This document shows positions 22,931 through 35,230 of a stretch of DNA of 64,000 bases, one piece after another (within the stretch, counting starts at the first letter, position 1; each line of letters starts with the position of its first letter). Below the pieces are notes generated by a model, which was not told the origin of the DNA, ran no database searches, and was given only the letters and a program-made list of their open reading frames with translations. This DNA comes from Ricinus communis (taxonomy: Eukaryota; Streptophyta; Magnoliopsida; Malpighiales; Euphorbiaceae). Location of the stretch: positions 3,244,201 through 3,308,200 of the forward strand of contig NC_063261.1 of the NCBI RefSeq assembly GCF_019578655.1, given 5' to 3'. The position numbers were made by a program, and so were the translations under genes.

Positions 22931-25414
22931 TGTCAGCACCCATTTTCCGGATCTAGATATCGAGGAAATTATGGAAAACCCGATAATAAAAGTCACTGCC
23001 TCTCTTGAGTCTTAGGAGATTAAGGACGGGCGAATATGAGTAAAGGTTGAGAATAATTTGACTTAAAATTACTTCTCTAGAATCAATTTGGACCTAATTG
23101 ATAGAAAAATAAAGTTTGAGGGGTAAAATGACAGTTTTTACAAGTTTAGGGACTAAATCGTCAAAATTTCCAAAATTTTGCCCCTTGGAGCCAATCGGCT
23201 CTACATAGAGCTGATAGGCTAAGCATAGAGCTGAATCAGCTGTGTGCAGACCCGATTGGCTCTACACAGTGCCATTTGGCAGTTTTTTGAAATCTTAGTC
23301 AACTATACTGAATCCTTTATCCTATTTAAAAAATTACCTTACCCTGGGCTTGGGCGGATAACGGGAATCAAACTGCAAGACCCACTTGTCGAGCAGGGAA
23401 GAAAGTCGGCCTTACTAATCCGACGGTGCAGCTTTGAACATAGGGGTTGCTAAGAGTAAAATTCAGGAAAAAGAGCCAATTGTATGGGAAATACTTCAGA
23501 CGTCATTTTACTTATATTTTAGAATTAAAATGCCAAAATTGGTAAATGTGAGTTTTTAGAAGGTACTTATGATAATTATTAGGATTTTAGAATATTTGTA
23601 AGGATAAATGTTTGAGTGTAAGATATTTAATCCCTTTTTATTTGATATTTAATCTAATAAAGGGAAGGGATAATTATAATTTATTTTTCAAATAATTGAA
23701 TACTTATCTGTTTTTCCTAGGGTTTCCTAACCCTACTACTATAAATAGGAAGGTGTGCCTTAGGTCTAGGGTTAGCTACATTCCTCAAGGTATTCTTAAG
23801 CTACAAAGATACATCAATATATACATAGAGTTAGCCACTTAGAAAGAATTCTAAATTAGGAAACCCATTTAGAATGATAAAAGTTTTTTGAAATCTCAAA
23901 GTAGAACTAGATTCTCAACCAATATACAATTCCACAACCTCTTCATCTCAAGAGACTCAAAGATCAACATCCAACAGTGACAACCTAAGGGTTCCCCAAA
24001 TTCAACACCATCAACATCCTCATCCTTACAAATTGATTCTTTTATTTTTAGTCATTAGAAAGATTATTGGGTATTCTTGGTTTATTGATTTTTATGTGTT
24101 TTAAATTATTAGAATAAGGTTTCTTATGAATTAACATGCTTATGAACTGCTGGGAATTGAATATGATAATATGAATATACTGAAAATTGAATCAGATGAC
24201 AAGAACATGTATGGTTTTAGATCCATTAATATGTATGTTCTTGGCTTTTTAGTTAAAATTGGTTTTAGGTATCTATAATCAAAATCTGAAATCTTGTCTT
24301 TCTCATTTACTATTTTTCTTATTTTCTAGGGTTTGCATGATTTGCTTAAGTTTTTCACTTAATTCTATTTTTTTTTGTATTTTCTATTTAGTTTCATACA
24401 TTTTTAATTGATCTTTCATTTCTTGTGCATGTGGAGGTGGCTCTGGGGTGTTCGAATCGAGGAAAGACTGCCAAAAATGTCAACCAAAGCCCTAGAGTCG
24501 ATCGGCTCGGTGTAGAGTTGATTCGGCTATGTGATGAGCCGATCGACTATGCACCTTGAGCCGACCGGCTATATACCTTCCAATCCTGACTTTTCCAGTT
24601 TATTGATGTATTTTTTAGATGTTTATGTACTGTACTTAGTTTTAGGTGTTTTCTTTCCAATTTTCTTAGTTGTAAGCGAGTTGTAATAGCTAGATTTACT
24701 TTTTGCACTTTATTTTTTACCTTATTTCGAATGAATGCTAAATACATATTGTATGATTATCTAATTAAAATCGAGCATATAGACAATAGACTATAAAATT
24801 GGATCTGGCATGAAAATTATAGTCCATTGGGTAAATTAATGGTAAATAGGCTTAAACTCTTAAATCAACATGGACCTAATGGGCTTTGCCATGTTTTAGT
24901 TAGGTTAATTAGGCCATACTAGATCTAAGATCACCTAATTTGCCCTTTTCGTAAAAATAGTCCATTAGGCTTAAAGGTTGGAAACCAAAGCATAATTTAT
25001 AATTGGGCTAGACTAGGAAGGCCTTGTACATAATTAACTACTAAATTAGATTAATAACTTTGAGTATGGGCTGGGATTAATAAAATGGGCTAGACTTAGG
25101 TGCTTGATGTGTAGAAATATAATTTTTTGAATTTATAAGGAATAGCCTGTTGAACAATAAAATTAAAAACAAAGATACATAAATAGGGAAGTTAGCTTCC
25201 GGATCCATCTCTAGATTTGTGGCATAAAGCTTCCTTATAGAATCGAGAAACACCACTCATTAATAAAAGTGTCTCGGTGAATTACCCGGGTGGTCACTCC
25301 CATCTCCATGCTAGTCTCTAGGACTAGTTAGCTTGTTCCTGATTAGGTTGAAAAGCCTTACAGCGTTGTAGTCGTTAGTGACACTTGGGTGCAAGCCCTA
25401 AACCGTCGCCCACA
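22931..25414 (+). repeat. Tat/Ogre LTR (element A)
   Basis: It opens TGTCAGCACCC and ends CCGTCGCCCACA, 2484 bp, matching start and end of the LTR of element B and the fragments at 27818, 40971 and 62241. TATA box CTATAAATAGG is at 23739-23749 after the conserved phrase CCTAGGGTTTCCTAACCC. GAGCCGATCGGCTC-like palindromes cluster at 23188-23275 and again at 24490-24570. ORFs inside are chance. Confidence 0.75.
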
Positions 25415-27452
25415 CATGCATACATGCGTTCAAATTCCTAGATTCATGGATTTCCAACCTTTTTAATGAATGCAGCCATCTCATCATTGCTTGGGTTAGG
25501 CATGGACATAGACTAGTTAGAGATATGGCATAAACTGAAGAGCAGCAATCAGAGATACTAGCTCTTGAAGAAGAGGTCACAACAATGAGAACTCAGGTAC
25601 AAGACCTAATGGAAACGGTCAAACAATAGACATAATTATTGAAGTTACTACTACATATGCTAAACACAGGGAATGCTACAAACAGCGACACAGTACAGGG
25701 AAATGGCGCCAGCACGCCAATACTGCCAACTCCCCCAATCACTTTGGATTTTGCTGCTCCGACAGTAGAAAAGGAAAAGTGGTCCGCAAATAACTCATAT
25801 GAATTTGTAGACGGCGATGATAAGATACTACCAGTTCTATGCTAATTCCTACACCGGTATCAACAGACCTTAAGTTTGCCAAGATGGCCAAACAGTTGGA
25901 AAGAATGGAGAAGATGTTGAAGCTGAAAGGGTGGGAGACAATAAAGGATATTGATGACCCCGTGGCAGTGACTTTTAGAAGGAAGGTACATCTATCGGAT
26001 CTGTAGGAGTTTGATGAGACTAGGGACCCATATGCTTTTCTAAATTCTTACAGGATAGGAATGTCCACTTGCTCAAATTTGACTAAATAGTAAATAATCA
26101 AGTATTTTGGGTTGTATGTAACGGGCGCTACTGCTAAATAGTATTGGCAATTGGTGGAGAAGCTGAGATGATTCGAAGGATATAGCGGCTAAATTCATCG
26201 GGCAATACGAGTACAACATAGATTTAGAAGTTAGTACTTGAGATTTGGAGTCAACCTGGCAGTTACATAATAAGACAACCTCGGACTTCATCCTCTAGTT
26301 TAGGACAAAGGTAGGAAAAATGATAACCCGATCGACTGAGAGAGACCAAGTCTGGTTTGCATTAAGAGCCTATTGCCTAATATCAATGAGAGGTTAGTCG
26401 CATATTCGATAAAATATTTTGAAGACCTGTGAGAATGCACGGTGAATGTAGAAGAGGCTGAGCTGAAAAAGAGTGCCTATCGAAGTGGCAGTACGAATGC
26501 CTCGAGCTCTAAAGAGGTAAGTGTGTCTGCAGTAGGGTACAATGCCCTAGCACAGCCGCGTAGGTTCTCTAAGTTCCTAAGTTATAGTAAAGCTACCCGA
26601 ACATAAACTGCTGAAGCCACCGTTCATCAGGCGAGGAACCGTTCTATTGGGGGAAGACATATGGTCTTACTACTAATATCACCAAGTGAATGGTCATAAG
26701 ATGGACAGTAGCAAGAGCCTCCATAACGAGACTCAGAGAATGGTTGATGATAGCAAGATAACGGACCTAGATACAAGAAGGCGAGCTAACCTACTACCAA
26801 ACAACAATAATACCCACGCGCCAACTTACCTAGCCATGATGGTAAATTCTAGGCTCCTAGAAGACTACGTGTTTGCGGCTGCTTTGCCATTGCCGAAAAC
26901 CCTAAAAGAGAAGGAAGATAGACTGGGAAGAGAGCAAAAGAGAAAATCAGAGACTAGGAGAGAGCAAAATACAAGTATGTAAGGGATGATGAGTGAGTCA
27001 CCATCATTCACCTATAGGATAGCTTTGGGACCTAGTCCTCTATGATTGCGAGTCTCGATATTTAAGGTAGTGAGCAAAGAGAAGAAAATGCATTAGGGAG
27101 AGTAGGACCCCTAGATATCTAGAGGGAATTCAACACATCAGTACAAGAGCCAGTGACCAAGGCAGTTAAAGGTATCACCCGAGGTGGACAAGTGTATAAC
27201 GACATGAGCAAGTAGTCTGAAAGAGAGAAGAAGGAAGAACAAGCAATAAAGAGAAAGAAGAAAAGAAGAGTGAACAGAGTCGAGTGAAGACACGCTGTTG
27301 AGGCAACTGAAGACAATCCAAGCCAACATTTCAGTTTAACAATTACTGGAAGCACCCCTAGAGCATAGGAAGACATTGACTAAGGCCTTAGATCAGATAA
27401 TGGTATTGGTTGAGGCAACCCTAGAAGAGTTAGTTTCAGCTCTAAGGGAGAA
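25415..27452 (+). pseudogene. Tat/Ogre-like gag of element A, heavily decayed
   Basis: No clear primer site follows the LTR. From about 25500 a coiled-coil-like N-terminus appears, then at 25880-26090 MAKQLERMEKMLKLKG followed by DPYAFLNSY, which correspond to the start of the Tat/Ogre Retrotrans_gag domain (compare LDKMQGMLEIKG and GDPKVHLKQY in element B). Downstream frames to 26990 carry gag-like fragments broken by stops. 27000-27452 is a charged, low-complexity spacer without a recognisable domain. Non-functional. Confidence 0.6.
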
Positions 27453-27817
27453 TTGGAAGTAATTAGTTTTACGGACGAAGAGTTATTGCCCGAAGGGAGA
27501 AAGAATAACTGGCCATTATACATAGAAGCGATAGTCAAAGGGGTAAAGAGCCCATGCGTAATGGTCGATGACGGATCCAGGATTAACATATGCCCCCTAA
27601 GATTCCTGAGCAAGTATAGGTTAGAGAAAGATGATCCCAAGCCCACTTCCACTATCATTAGAGGCTATAATTAGTCAAAGAGGAAAGCTTGCGAAATCTT
27701 TAAGGCTTTGGTGAAAGTAGGGCCCATCGAATCTATGTCTGAGTCTGTGGTCTTAGACATACGTGTCTCTTTTGCAATACTCTTGGGAAGACCGCAGTTT
27801 CATACCTTAGGGGTGTC
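27453..27817 (+). pseudogene. Tat/Ogre aspartic protease fragment, element A
   Basis: The translation holds FTDEELLPEGR, then CVMVDDGSRINICP, then (after a TAG at 27672) LGRPQFHTLGV. This is the same protease as at 48780-49130. The catalytic motif reads Asp-Asp-Gly-Ser, as in the other two copies in the window. Coding is cut at 27817 by an LTR start. The RT part is not seen downstream, so the element was truncated by insertion. Confidence 0.75.
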
Positions 27818-28873
27818 TGTCAACACCCATTTTCTGAATATAGATATCAAGGGAATTATAAAAAACCCGATGATGAAAGTTATTGCCTTTCTCGAGTTTG
27901 AGAGATTGAGAAGAGGAAAATTTGAGTACGGATGAGAATAATTAGACTTAGAATTACTTTTCTAGAATCAATTTGGACCAAATTGATAGAAAAGATAAAC
28001 TTTAGGAGTGAAACGATAGTTTTTACAAGTTCAGGGACTAAATTGCTAAAATTTTTGAAAGTTTTGCCTCTTAGAGCCAAATTGTCTCTATGTATAGCCG
28101 ATTGGCTCTATACAGTGCTGATTGGCCATGTTTTGCAATCTGACACTACTTTACGTATACTTTCGACCTAAAATGCCAAAAATTGGTAAAAATAAGTTGC
28201 TAGAAGGTATTTATAATAATTATTGAGACTTTTAAATATTTTTAATGATAATTGTTTGAATAAAAAATATTTAATCCTTTATTTTTTGATATTAATTTGA
28301 TAAAAGGAATGGATAATTATAGTTTATTATTCAAATAATTGAATTTTTATTTGTCTTTCCTAGGGTTACCTAGCCCTGCTGCTTTAAATAGATTGTTATA
28401 CCCTAGGTCTAAGGTTAGCCACATTTTTCAAAGTTTTTTTTTAAACTACAAAGATATATCGACATATATAGAGAATTGGCTTTTATCATTATAGTTCTTT
28501 TTTTATGTCAATTTTACATGTTCTAATTGAAGTTTTACCATCTGTGCATGTGAAAATCGATTATAGGCGTGAGGAATTGAGAAAGACCATAGGAAAATCA
28601 CTTGAAGCCCCTAGAATCGATCGTCTCAACGTTGAGCCAATTCGGCTCTACACCTTAAGCTAATCGGTTGTGCGTGATTTCAACCTGCTTTTGAGTTTTT
28701 GATGTATTTTGGCAATTTTATAAATTGTGACTTATTTTTAGGCATTTTTTCTTGCATTTTTTAGTTGTAGGCGGGTTGTAATAGCTAAAGTTATTTTATG
28801 CACTTTAGTTTTGCTTATTTAGGATGCATGCCAAATATCTGCTTTGTGATTACCTAAAATTAACCCTAACTAT
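27818..28873 (+). repeat. Tat/Ogre LTR fragment inserted in protease
   Basis: It starts TGTCAACACCC directly after the protease codons and follows the LTR of element A in order: CTAGGGTTACCTAGCCC, then a TATA-like TTTAAATAG near 28384, then GATCGTCTC motifs near 28620, then the TTGTAATAGCTAAAG segment near 28780. It is shorter than element A's LTR because of internal deletions, and it is interrupted at 28873 by another LTR start. Confidence 0.65.
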
Positions 28874-29254
28874 GAGCATCCCTTTTCCGAATCCAGATAT
28901 CGAGGGAAGAATAGAAAATCTTATTATGAGAGTTATTGCTTTCTCGGGTCTCGAGAGGTGAAGAATAGGCGAATTTGAGGCTAGGATCAAGGTTAATCCA
29001 GCTGGAATTATCTTTTTGAAATCAATTTTGACCTAATTGTCTGAAAAAATTAAGTTTGAAGGTCAAAATAAATTTTTTTACAAAACAGGGACTAAAATGC
29101 AAATTTCAAAACTTCCGCTATAGAGCCAATTGGCTCTATATAGACCCGATTGGATTTTAACACCCCGACATCATTTTTTCGGATGATTTTATGTCTAGAT
29201 ACAGATTCTATAAGATTTCTTTGACGATAATCACTGTTTTATAGATAATTAGTT
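28874..29254 (+). repeat. Second nested Tat/Ogre LTR head
   Basis: TGAGCATCCCTTTTCCGAATCC resembles the LTR opening (TGTCAGCACCC) with a few changes. It is followed by the same phrases as at 42706 (CCAGATATCGAGGG, then GGACTAAAATGC, then the gene-free ATCATTTTTTCGG stretch). It stops near 29254 where a copia fragment begins. Confidence 0.6.
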
Positions 29255-29404
29255 AAACAAGCCAAGGAACCTTAGTCTAATCAGAAATCTAAACATATCG
29301 TAAGACGCTTCCATATCATATGTGAAATCATTGGTAGAGGCGATATAGCCATGCAAAGAAGAGAATCATATCATAATGTAGTTGATCCCTTTACCAAAGC
29401 TGTC
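29255..29404 (+). pseudogene. copia RNase H scrap
   Basis: Translation gives AKEP, then SKHIVRRFHIICEIIGRGD, then NVVDPFTKAVE. This is the typical end of copia RNase H (KSKHI and ADPFTKAL blocks). Only about 50 codons remain, with one stop, wedged between a gypsy LTR piece and an Athila cassette. No LTR of this copia element is visible beside it. Confidence 0.7.
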
Positions 29405-30380
29405 GAATTTGGGAATTCAGCCGCCCACCGCACTTCCGAGGCCACCGCAGGTTGTATCACCAGGCCGTGTCGGTCACCACACTCGTGCCCTAGCCCGTGA
29501 TGGACATGCACGTAAAGTATAAGGTAAATTCAGTCATCGACTATGACTTTCGAAGGCACCACGGGCAGCAACACCAGTACGGCCATGCCCTCACCCATGA
29601 CAGATGGGCACCAGAATGAGGCTTCAAGGTTTAGCACGGGCCTAGTCATGGCCGTGCTGGTCGCCCTCGCCCGTGCTGACGCCCGTGATTATAAAAGCAG
29701 GCCTTTTCAAAATTTTCCCATCTTTCCCTCTCTAAGCTCCAAGGTACAGTTTTCTTCCTTGTCTTTGATTTTTCTTACCTGTCACGGCATCTTCAAGTAA
29801 GTCTCTTCGCCTTTTGCTTTTATTTAATTAAATTTGATTTTTCTTTTATGCATTTTATTTATTTAGGAGATTTTGATATGCTTTGGTAGTTTGCTTTGTT
29901 ACATTGCTTCAATTTGACTTCGATTAGATTTAGTTAAAACTAGTTGTTATGTTTATGTGAATTCGAATAATGAAATGATAAGTGTGGGGTTTGGTAGCAA
30001 TAAAGTTTATTTATGGCATTTTATTATGAACAATGGTTAGCATAAATTTGCTTTATTTGGTGTACGATAAAGTAGGCTGGAATGTAATTGTGAATTAGTT
30101 TTATATAGGAGATTAAGGCTTTAGTCTTAGTGTTAAGTCTAAAGTTTTATGTTAGTCGAATTATAGCCATTATGCTGTTTAATTTTTGGTATAATTTATG
30201 ATTAACTTGATTTCTTGTTCGAATACTAATGATTCATTGCATTGTGCGACCACATCAATCACGCCGAAGCACCACAACACGCCGCCACCCCGCAGCACTG
30301 GTGGCGCGGCGAACATCTTGCTCCACCTTCATCATCAAGACATTACTTCACCAAGACCGGCCGCCATCCATCGGAAATGT
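29405..30380 (+). repeat. Env-cassette copy, forward palindrome arm
   Basis: Homologous to 15640-16560 of E1: CCACCGCA/CACGGGC motifs, TATA-like TTATAAAAG (29689-29697), pyrimidine leader, the donor CAAGTAAGT near 29795, the T-rich intron, AAGTGTGGGGT at about 29981 and the beginning of the env-region ORF near 30245. The ATG context is damaged (GTGCGACC instead of ATGAGGG). The ORF is lost after about 45 codons where the arm meets its inverted partner. Confidence 0.75.
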
Positions 30381-31360
30381 CCATAATGGATGATGACCAG
30401 TGGGTGGACCTGCACCGGTGCTCTTCTGACTTGACCAGTTGTCATGGCAGGAGGTGTCGTGCAAAGAAGTGGAGGTAGATGTTCCTTCGCCAGCAGCTTT
30501 CTTTCTACGTGATTGATCGCGATCTCTCATATTACCTAATGCAATGAATCATTAGTATTCGAATAAGAAATCAAATTAATCAGAAATTATACCGAAAATT
30601 AAACAGTATAACGACTATAATTTGACTAACAGAAAACTTTAGACTTAACAAAAGACTAAAGCCTCAATCTCCTGGATAAACTAGTTCATAATTACATTCC
30701 AGCCTACTTTATCCTGCACCAAATAAAGCAAATATATGCTAACAATTGTTCATAATAGAATGCCATAAATAAACTTTATTATTGCCAAATCCTACACTTA
30801 TCATTTCATAGTCCAATTCACATTAAACATAGCAACTAGTATTAATTAAATCTAATCGAGATCAAATTGAAGCAGTGTAACAAAGTAAAACTACCAAAAC
30901 ATATCAAAAAGTCCTAAATAAAATAAATGCATAAAAGAAAAAAATCAAATTTAATTAAATAAAAGCAAAAGGCAAAGAGACTTACTTGAAGTTGCTGAGA
31001 CAGGTAAGAAAAATCAGAGATAAGGAAGAAAACAACACCTTGGAGCTTAGAGAGGGAAAGGTAGGAAAATTTTGAAAAGGCTTTTTTTTATAGTCACAGG
31101 GTCAGCACGGGCGAGGCAAGGCCGTGCTGATCAGCATAGCTAGGACTCGGCCTGTGTTGAACCCTAAAGCTTCATTATGGCACCAATCTGTCACGGGTTG
31201 GGGCACGACCTAGTGTTGCTGCCCGTGGTGCCTTCGAAAGCCGTGGTGACAACTGAATTTACCTTGTGCTTTACGTGCATCTCCCTCACGGGCTTGGGCA
31301 TGGGCGTGGTGACCGGCATGGCTTGGTGATGTAGCCTGTTGATGTGTGTAGAATACACAC
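30381..31360 (-). repeat. Env-cassette copy, inverted palindrome arm
   Basis: Minus-strand counterpart of the forward arm. It carries the intact ATG and about 55 codons of the env-region ORF start (MRDRDQSRRK, then GHHPLWTF) at 30348-30530, then intron, donor near 30988, TATA-like core at 31083-31093 and CACGGGC motifs to about 31350. By eye it is roughly 90% alike to the forward arm over nearly 1 kb. Centre of symmetry is near 30370. Confidence 0.75.
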
Positions 31361-31368
31361 ATCTAAAT

Positions 31369-31559
31369 GGGGTTTTTAAGGCTGATTTTATGTACATTTG
31401 GATGTGAATTGGTCCCAACACTCACCCTACGCATCTGTTTGTGTGCATTAGGTCCAAAAGAAGCCAAAGAGTGATAAAGAGAAGAATTGGAGCAGAATTG
31501 GACGTCAAAGTTGTCGAAGTCGACGCCCCTTCCTCCTTCTTCTTCTCTTCCACGATCCC
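31369..31559 (+). repeat. Possible LTR head of another family
   Basis: TGATGTGTGTAGAATACACA begins a stretch that resembles Athila-style LTR openings (TGATG..., then AATGGGG). It has a short TGTGTGT/ACACACA inverted repeat. It is cut at 31559 by the antisense LTR of E4. Only a fragment, so the assignment is tentative. Confidence 0.3.
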
Positions 31560-33014
31560 TGATGGGTGCTACTCGTGTTAGCTACAATCTAAGGCAGTGT
31601 ACTTATCGATGCAGTCTAGCACTAATGGCGAGTATCAAGGTCGTATTCCTTGGGAAAGCGAAAGCCCAGAGTTACTCCTTTGTTCTTTGTTATATTAACC
31701 TAAAATGGATGATGAATAAATTCTAAACTAACTATTAACTACGAGCTAAGTCCTAAGGGAGATGCAGGAGTAATTGATAAGTGAAATAATCAAGACAAGA
31801 AGACAAACCCAAAGGGAATCTAAACTAGTTGGCAATCAAACAAAAGATAAAGGATCGGTGAGTCTAATTATGCTACCCGTCGACGATTCTTAAGAATTCG
31901 GTTTCTTCTCGAGATAACCGAATTCCTAAACCTAATAACCTAAAGTTGGAATCTCTTCCTAACGATTGATTTTTAAATTAGCATTAAGCTTTAATCTGCC
32001 TCTATTAAGCTTTGTTAATTCTTAATCCGGCTAGTTAATTATCCTTATCTCTAAGCGATTATTAACCAGCTCTTGTTATTCAAAGTTCCAATTGCCAAAC
32101 GGATTTCTCAATCTCATAAAGCAATCTAAACATCACAATTCACAACGTCTCATGAATAATGCATAATCTTATTAATACCGAAACAAGAAGAATACAAAAC
32201 CAACTCAAACAATCCAAGAATATAATATCAAGCCAACATATTAAAGAAATCCCAATGGATTAAATCAGTCTAGCTAAACATGTTCATATTTAAAACAATC
32301 TAGGAAATCAATTACAATGAAAGAATAATGAAAATAAAACATGTACACCCTTTTCTCTCGAATTGGATGAATACCCAAACTGGATCTACACTTTGATTAA
32401 TCTCCCAAACTACCTCTTGAATTGCTCCACTCATCGGTTTTGCACCGGAATCTTACGATTCCGGATTCTTACCACCGCAACTCTCTCTGCACTCGTGATT
32501 GCAGAACCGAACCAGCCACTGTGGCTCAATGTCACTCTTTTTCCCTCTCCTACTTAAGAAAAACTCAATTTTTCTTATATATTTAACTCAAGACGGCCGT
32601 GTTCAAGGTCAGTATGGTCAAGACACAAGTCCAGCCGCGGCCGAAACCGTGGATCTCACCAAGTAGGGTTTCACCACAGTGTTCCTCCCTGCTTGGCCAC
32701 CACGGCCGGTCAAGGCCGTGGTGGCTACTAAACCGTGCCCAAAGTGCCAATTTCAAGAATCAAAGCCAATGGTTGAGCACGGCCGAGTCCAGCCGTGCTT
32801 AATGTATGCACAGGCTCTTGTCCGATCTTGATGAATTCTCATCCGTTTCCGCACGTATTGATCTATAATTGCTTAAACACTGATGATGGTCCTATAAATG
32901 TTCCTGAAATGCAAAAGAACATAAAACACGGGTGATCTGGGAATAAAAGCACAATAATTGCTAAGAACATACGCAATAATATGCAAGCAAATATGTGTAA
33001 AACTATGCTCATCA
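31560..33014 (-). repeat. E4 3' LTR
   Basis: Minus strand: TGATGAGCATAG to CACCCATCA, 1455 bp, nearly the same length as the LTRs of E1 and E3. It shares with them the GAGCACGG/CCGTGC inverted motif (about 32774-32802), the CCACCACGG block (32690-32720), and the GGTTATCTCGAGA and TCGATG blocks. The polypurine tract AAGTGTGGGGTAATT abuts its 5' end, which identifies it as the 3' LTR. Confidence 0.8.
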
Positions 33015-34660
33015 AATTACCCCACACTTAAGCTATTGCTTGTCCTCAAGCAATTAACAACTCAACCCATAAAACTACAGTTAGCAATTCCTTTCAGTTT
33101 ATGCCCCTAGTCCATAACAGAGAGTATTCAACACATCTCAAAGGTTACTCAATCATAAATCAAATTACAAATCATTAACAAAGAATGGAAATAATATTAA
33201 TGCATGAGTAACTTAAATGACAACTCAACACAAACATCATGAACCAATGCCTCACAGGGATCACTCAAGTTGCTCAAAGTGTATATTAGGTGAATAACAA
33301 ATCCCTCGAAGCAAATGCACAAGACCCGCTCACCATAAGCTTGCTCATAAATCATATCTTCGCTACTGTGAATAAGTAAATACCAAAATCAAAGGGTCTT
33401 TACCAAGGTTGTAATGGGGCTAGGTAAAGGTAGATTTGGAAGTATGAAAATGCCGGAATTATGCGATAAACAATATTATATGCTCAAAGGATTAAATGCC
33501 TAAGATCACAAAAGAATCATTCACTAAAATCCCTACTTCATAGAATAACGCTCGCAAATGCTCTAAATCCAATAAAAGATAAATAATTAAAGAGATTTGT
33601 TTATTATATTTTTTTTCTTCTTCTTCTTTTTTCTTTTTTCTTTTTTTTTAAAGAAATCCCACATAAAGTCGAACATATCATGAAAGAAATTCCAGCATAA
33701 GGGTAAAGGAAAGATAAATGTAAAGAATGGTATAATTGAAGTGTATAGGTGTAGATTATGAAGAAAAGGTTAAGGCTCAAAACTGGCTAACTAATGGAAA
33801 CATAAGGGGGTAGGCTTTTGGTCAAATGTGGTGATTCCTAAATCGCCCAAATCATCTCATGGTATTCACAATATTCATGTAACTTCAACACGCATTACAA
33901 AGCAAGTTCTAGAAGCAAAGTTAAGTACAATGCACACTCAAACAAGAAATATAAAGAGCATAAGTATAATGAATGCTCAACTGGCTCAAAATCTCACTTT
34001 CAGGTGTGGTATTAGGTGCAGTTGGTTCGCAACATCATTAATTGAATCATTACTTAAGAAACACATGCATATGATATTATCAACGTTCTAAGTTAAAATT
34101 CGACAATTCGAAAAACAATTAAATAACACCGGTTTAACCCGGCAGGGTTGATGTGTAAAACACCATAAATTGTTTTCCAAGGACAATGAACAACAAAGAA
34201 AAGTAACTACAATTCTATAAATCAAGTCATCAATCAGCTCAAAAATAGCATACTCAAGTGCATAAAAACACAGTGTCCTAACATCCCTTAAAAATACACA
34301 ACACCTAGCCATAGCAATTTAAAATCATATGAGAGATTAGGTTTACCCATAAGCACCCCACACTTAAAGAACACACTGTCCTCGGTGTAAAATGTTATGG
34401 ATACCCCGCATGGAATGCTCAACTAAGAGAACAAAGCAATACAATCCAAGTGCATGACATGTATGAAAATAAAGTAAATAAATACGGAAAATAAAAAGAT
34501 CTAGGAATCGCCTCGATCATCCATCGAGGCCGATGTTGTGGAAATTCAACGCCTCCTAGAATCAAAATAATAAAATAAAGAAATAAAATCAAAACTGAAA
34601 ATATGAAAACTAAAACTAATAAAATGTTTCAAAACAAAAGGTTAAAATATTAAAGATTAA
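33015..34660 (-). other. E4 polypurine tract and 3' untranslated region
   Basis: The polypurine tract (minus strand AAGTGTGGGGT, about 33019-33029) is preceded by TTGAGGACAAGCAA as in E1 and E3. A second AAGTGTGGGGT lies at about 34355-34365. A purine run (pyrimidine on the plus strand, 33606-33650) matches those in E1 and E3. Short ORFs here have no recognisable product. Confidence 0.65.
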
Positions 34661-35230
34661 AGATAAAGTTTGGGGTGCCTCCCAAAGCGCTTCTTTTTAT
34701 GTGATGAGTCTTCTTACCGGACTCATGGTGAAAGGCAAATGGGCGTGATCGGCGACCATCCATCCTTCTTCCAAGCAAATATCTTCAAGTATCCGCTTAG
34801 AGGGATAATCGTCAATTTCCTCTTCCCGACTATCAAACAAGCCGCCAATATGATGGGCAGACTCGCCTCGTATAATTGGATGTAGTCATGATGTTTCAGG
34901 GCTCTTCCAATTTGAAAGCTGGAGTTTCAATAATTGGAAGGATCGATGGTTGGGCAATCTCTTTAGGAGTGTCGATGGTTTTCTTCAGTCCCCGGCTTGG
35001 TTCTCTTGCTAGGAGAAACTCGAGCTCCTCCAAGACTTCTTCATTGGACAACTCGTGCTCATCTTCCATCATCGAGGGACTTGTGGAAAATCTACCAACA
35101 ATTCCTCTAACCGCAACTCAAAGATCATCAACTGTACATTCCGGTTGGTAGTCTTTCGGAGGATCATGTTTGTTTCTTCCTTTCCGGTTCTATCTCATGT
35201 TCAAAGAGTCGTCCCGCATAAGCATCATCG
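34661..35230 (-). pseudogene. E4 post-gag segment
   Basis: The minus-strand ORF at 34896-35069 begins with EDEHELSNEEVLEELEF, clearly the same segment as HELSNEEVLEQLEF after the protease of E1 (14820). It ends with a TGA. The phrase for the coding end (AAGAAGCGCTTTGGGAGGCAC) follows at about 34680. The protease core itself is not recognisable between this segment and gag, so E4 appears more reduced than E1. Confidence 0.6.

Noticed and set aside
29405..31360. The palindrome as a DNA transposon with long terminal inverted repeats
   Set aside because: The arms are recognisable Athila cassette sequence, there is no transposase or target duplication, and the loop is almost absent.
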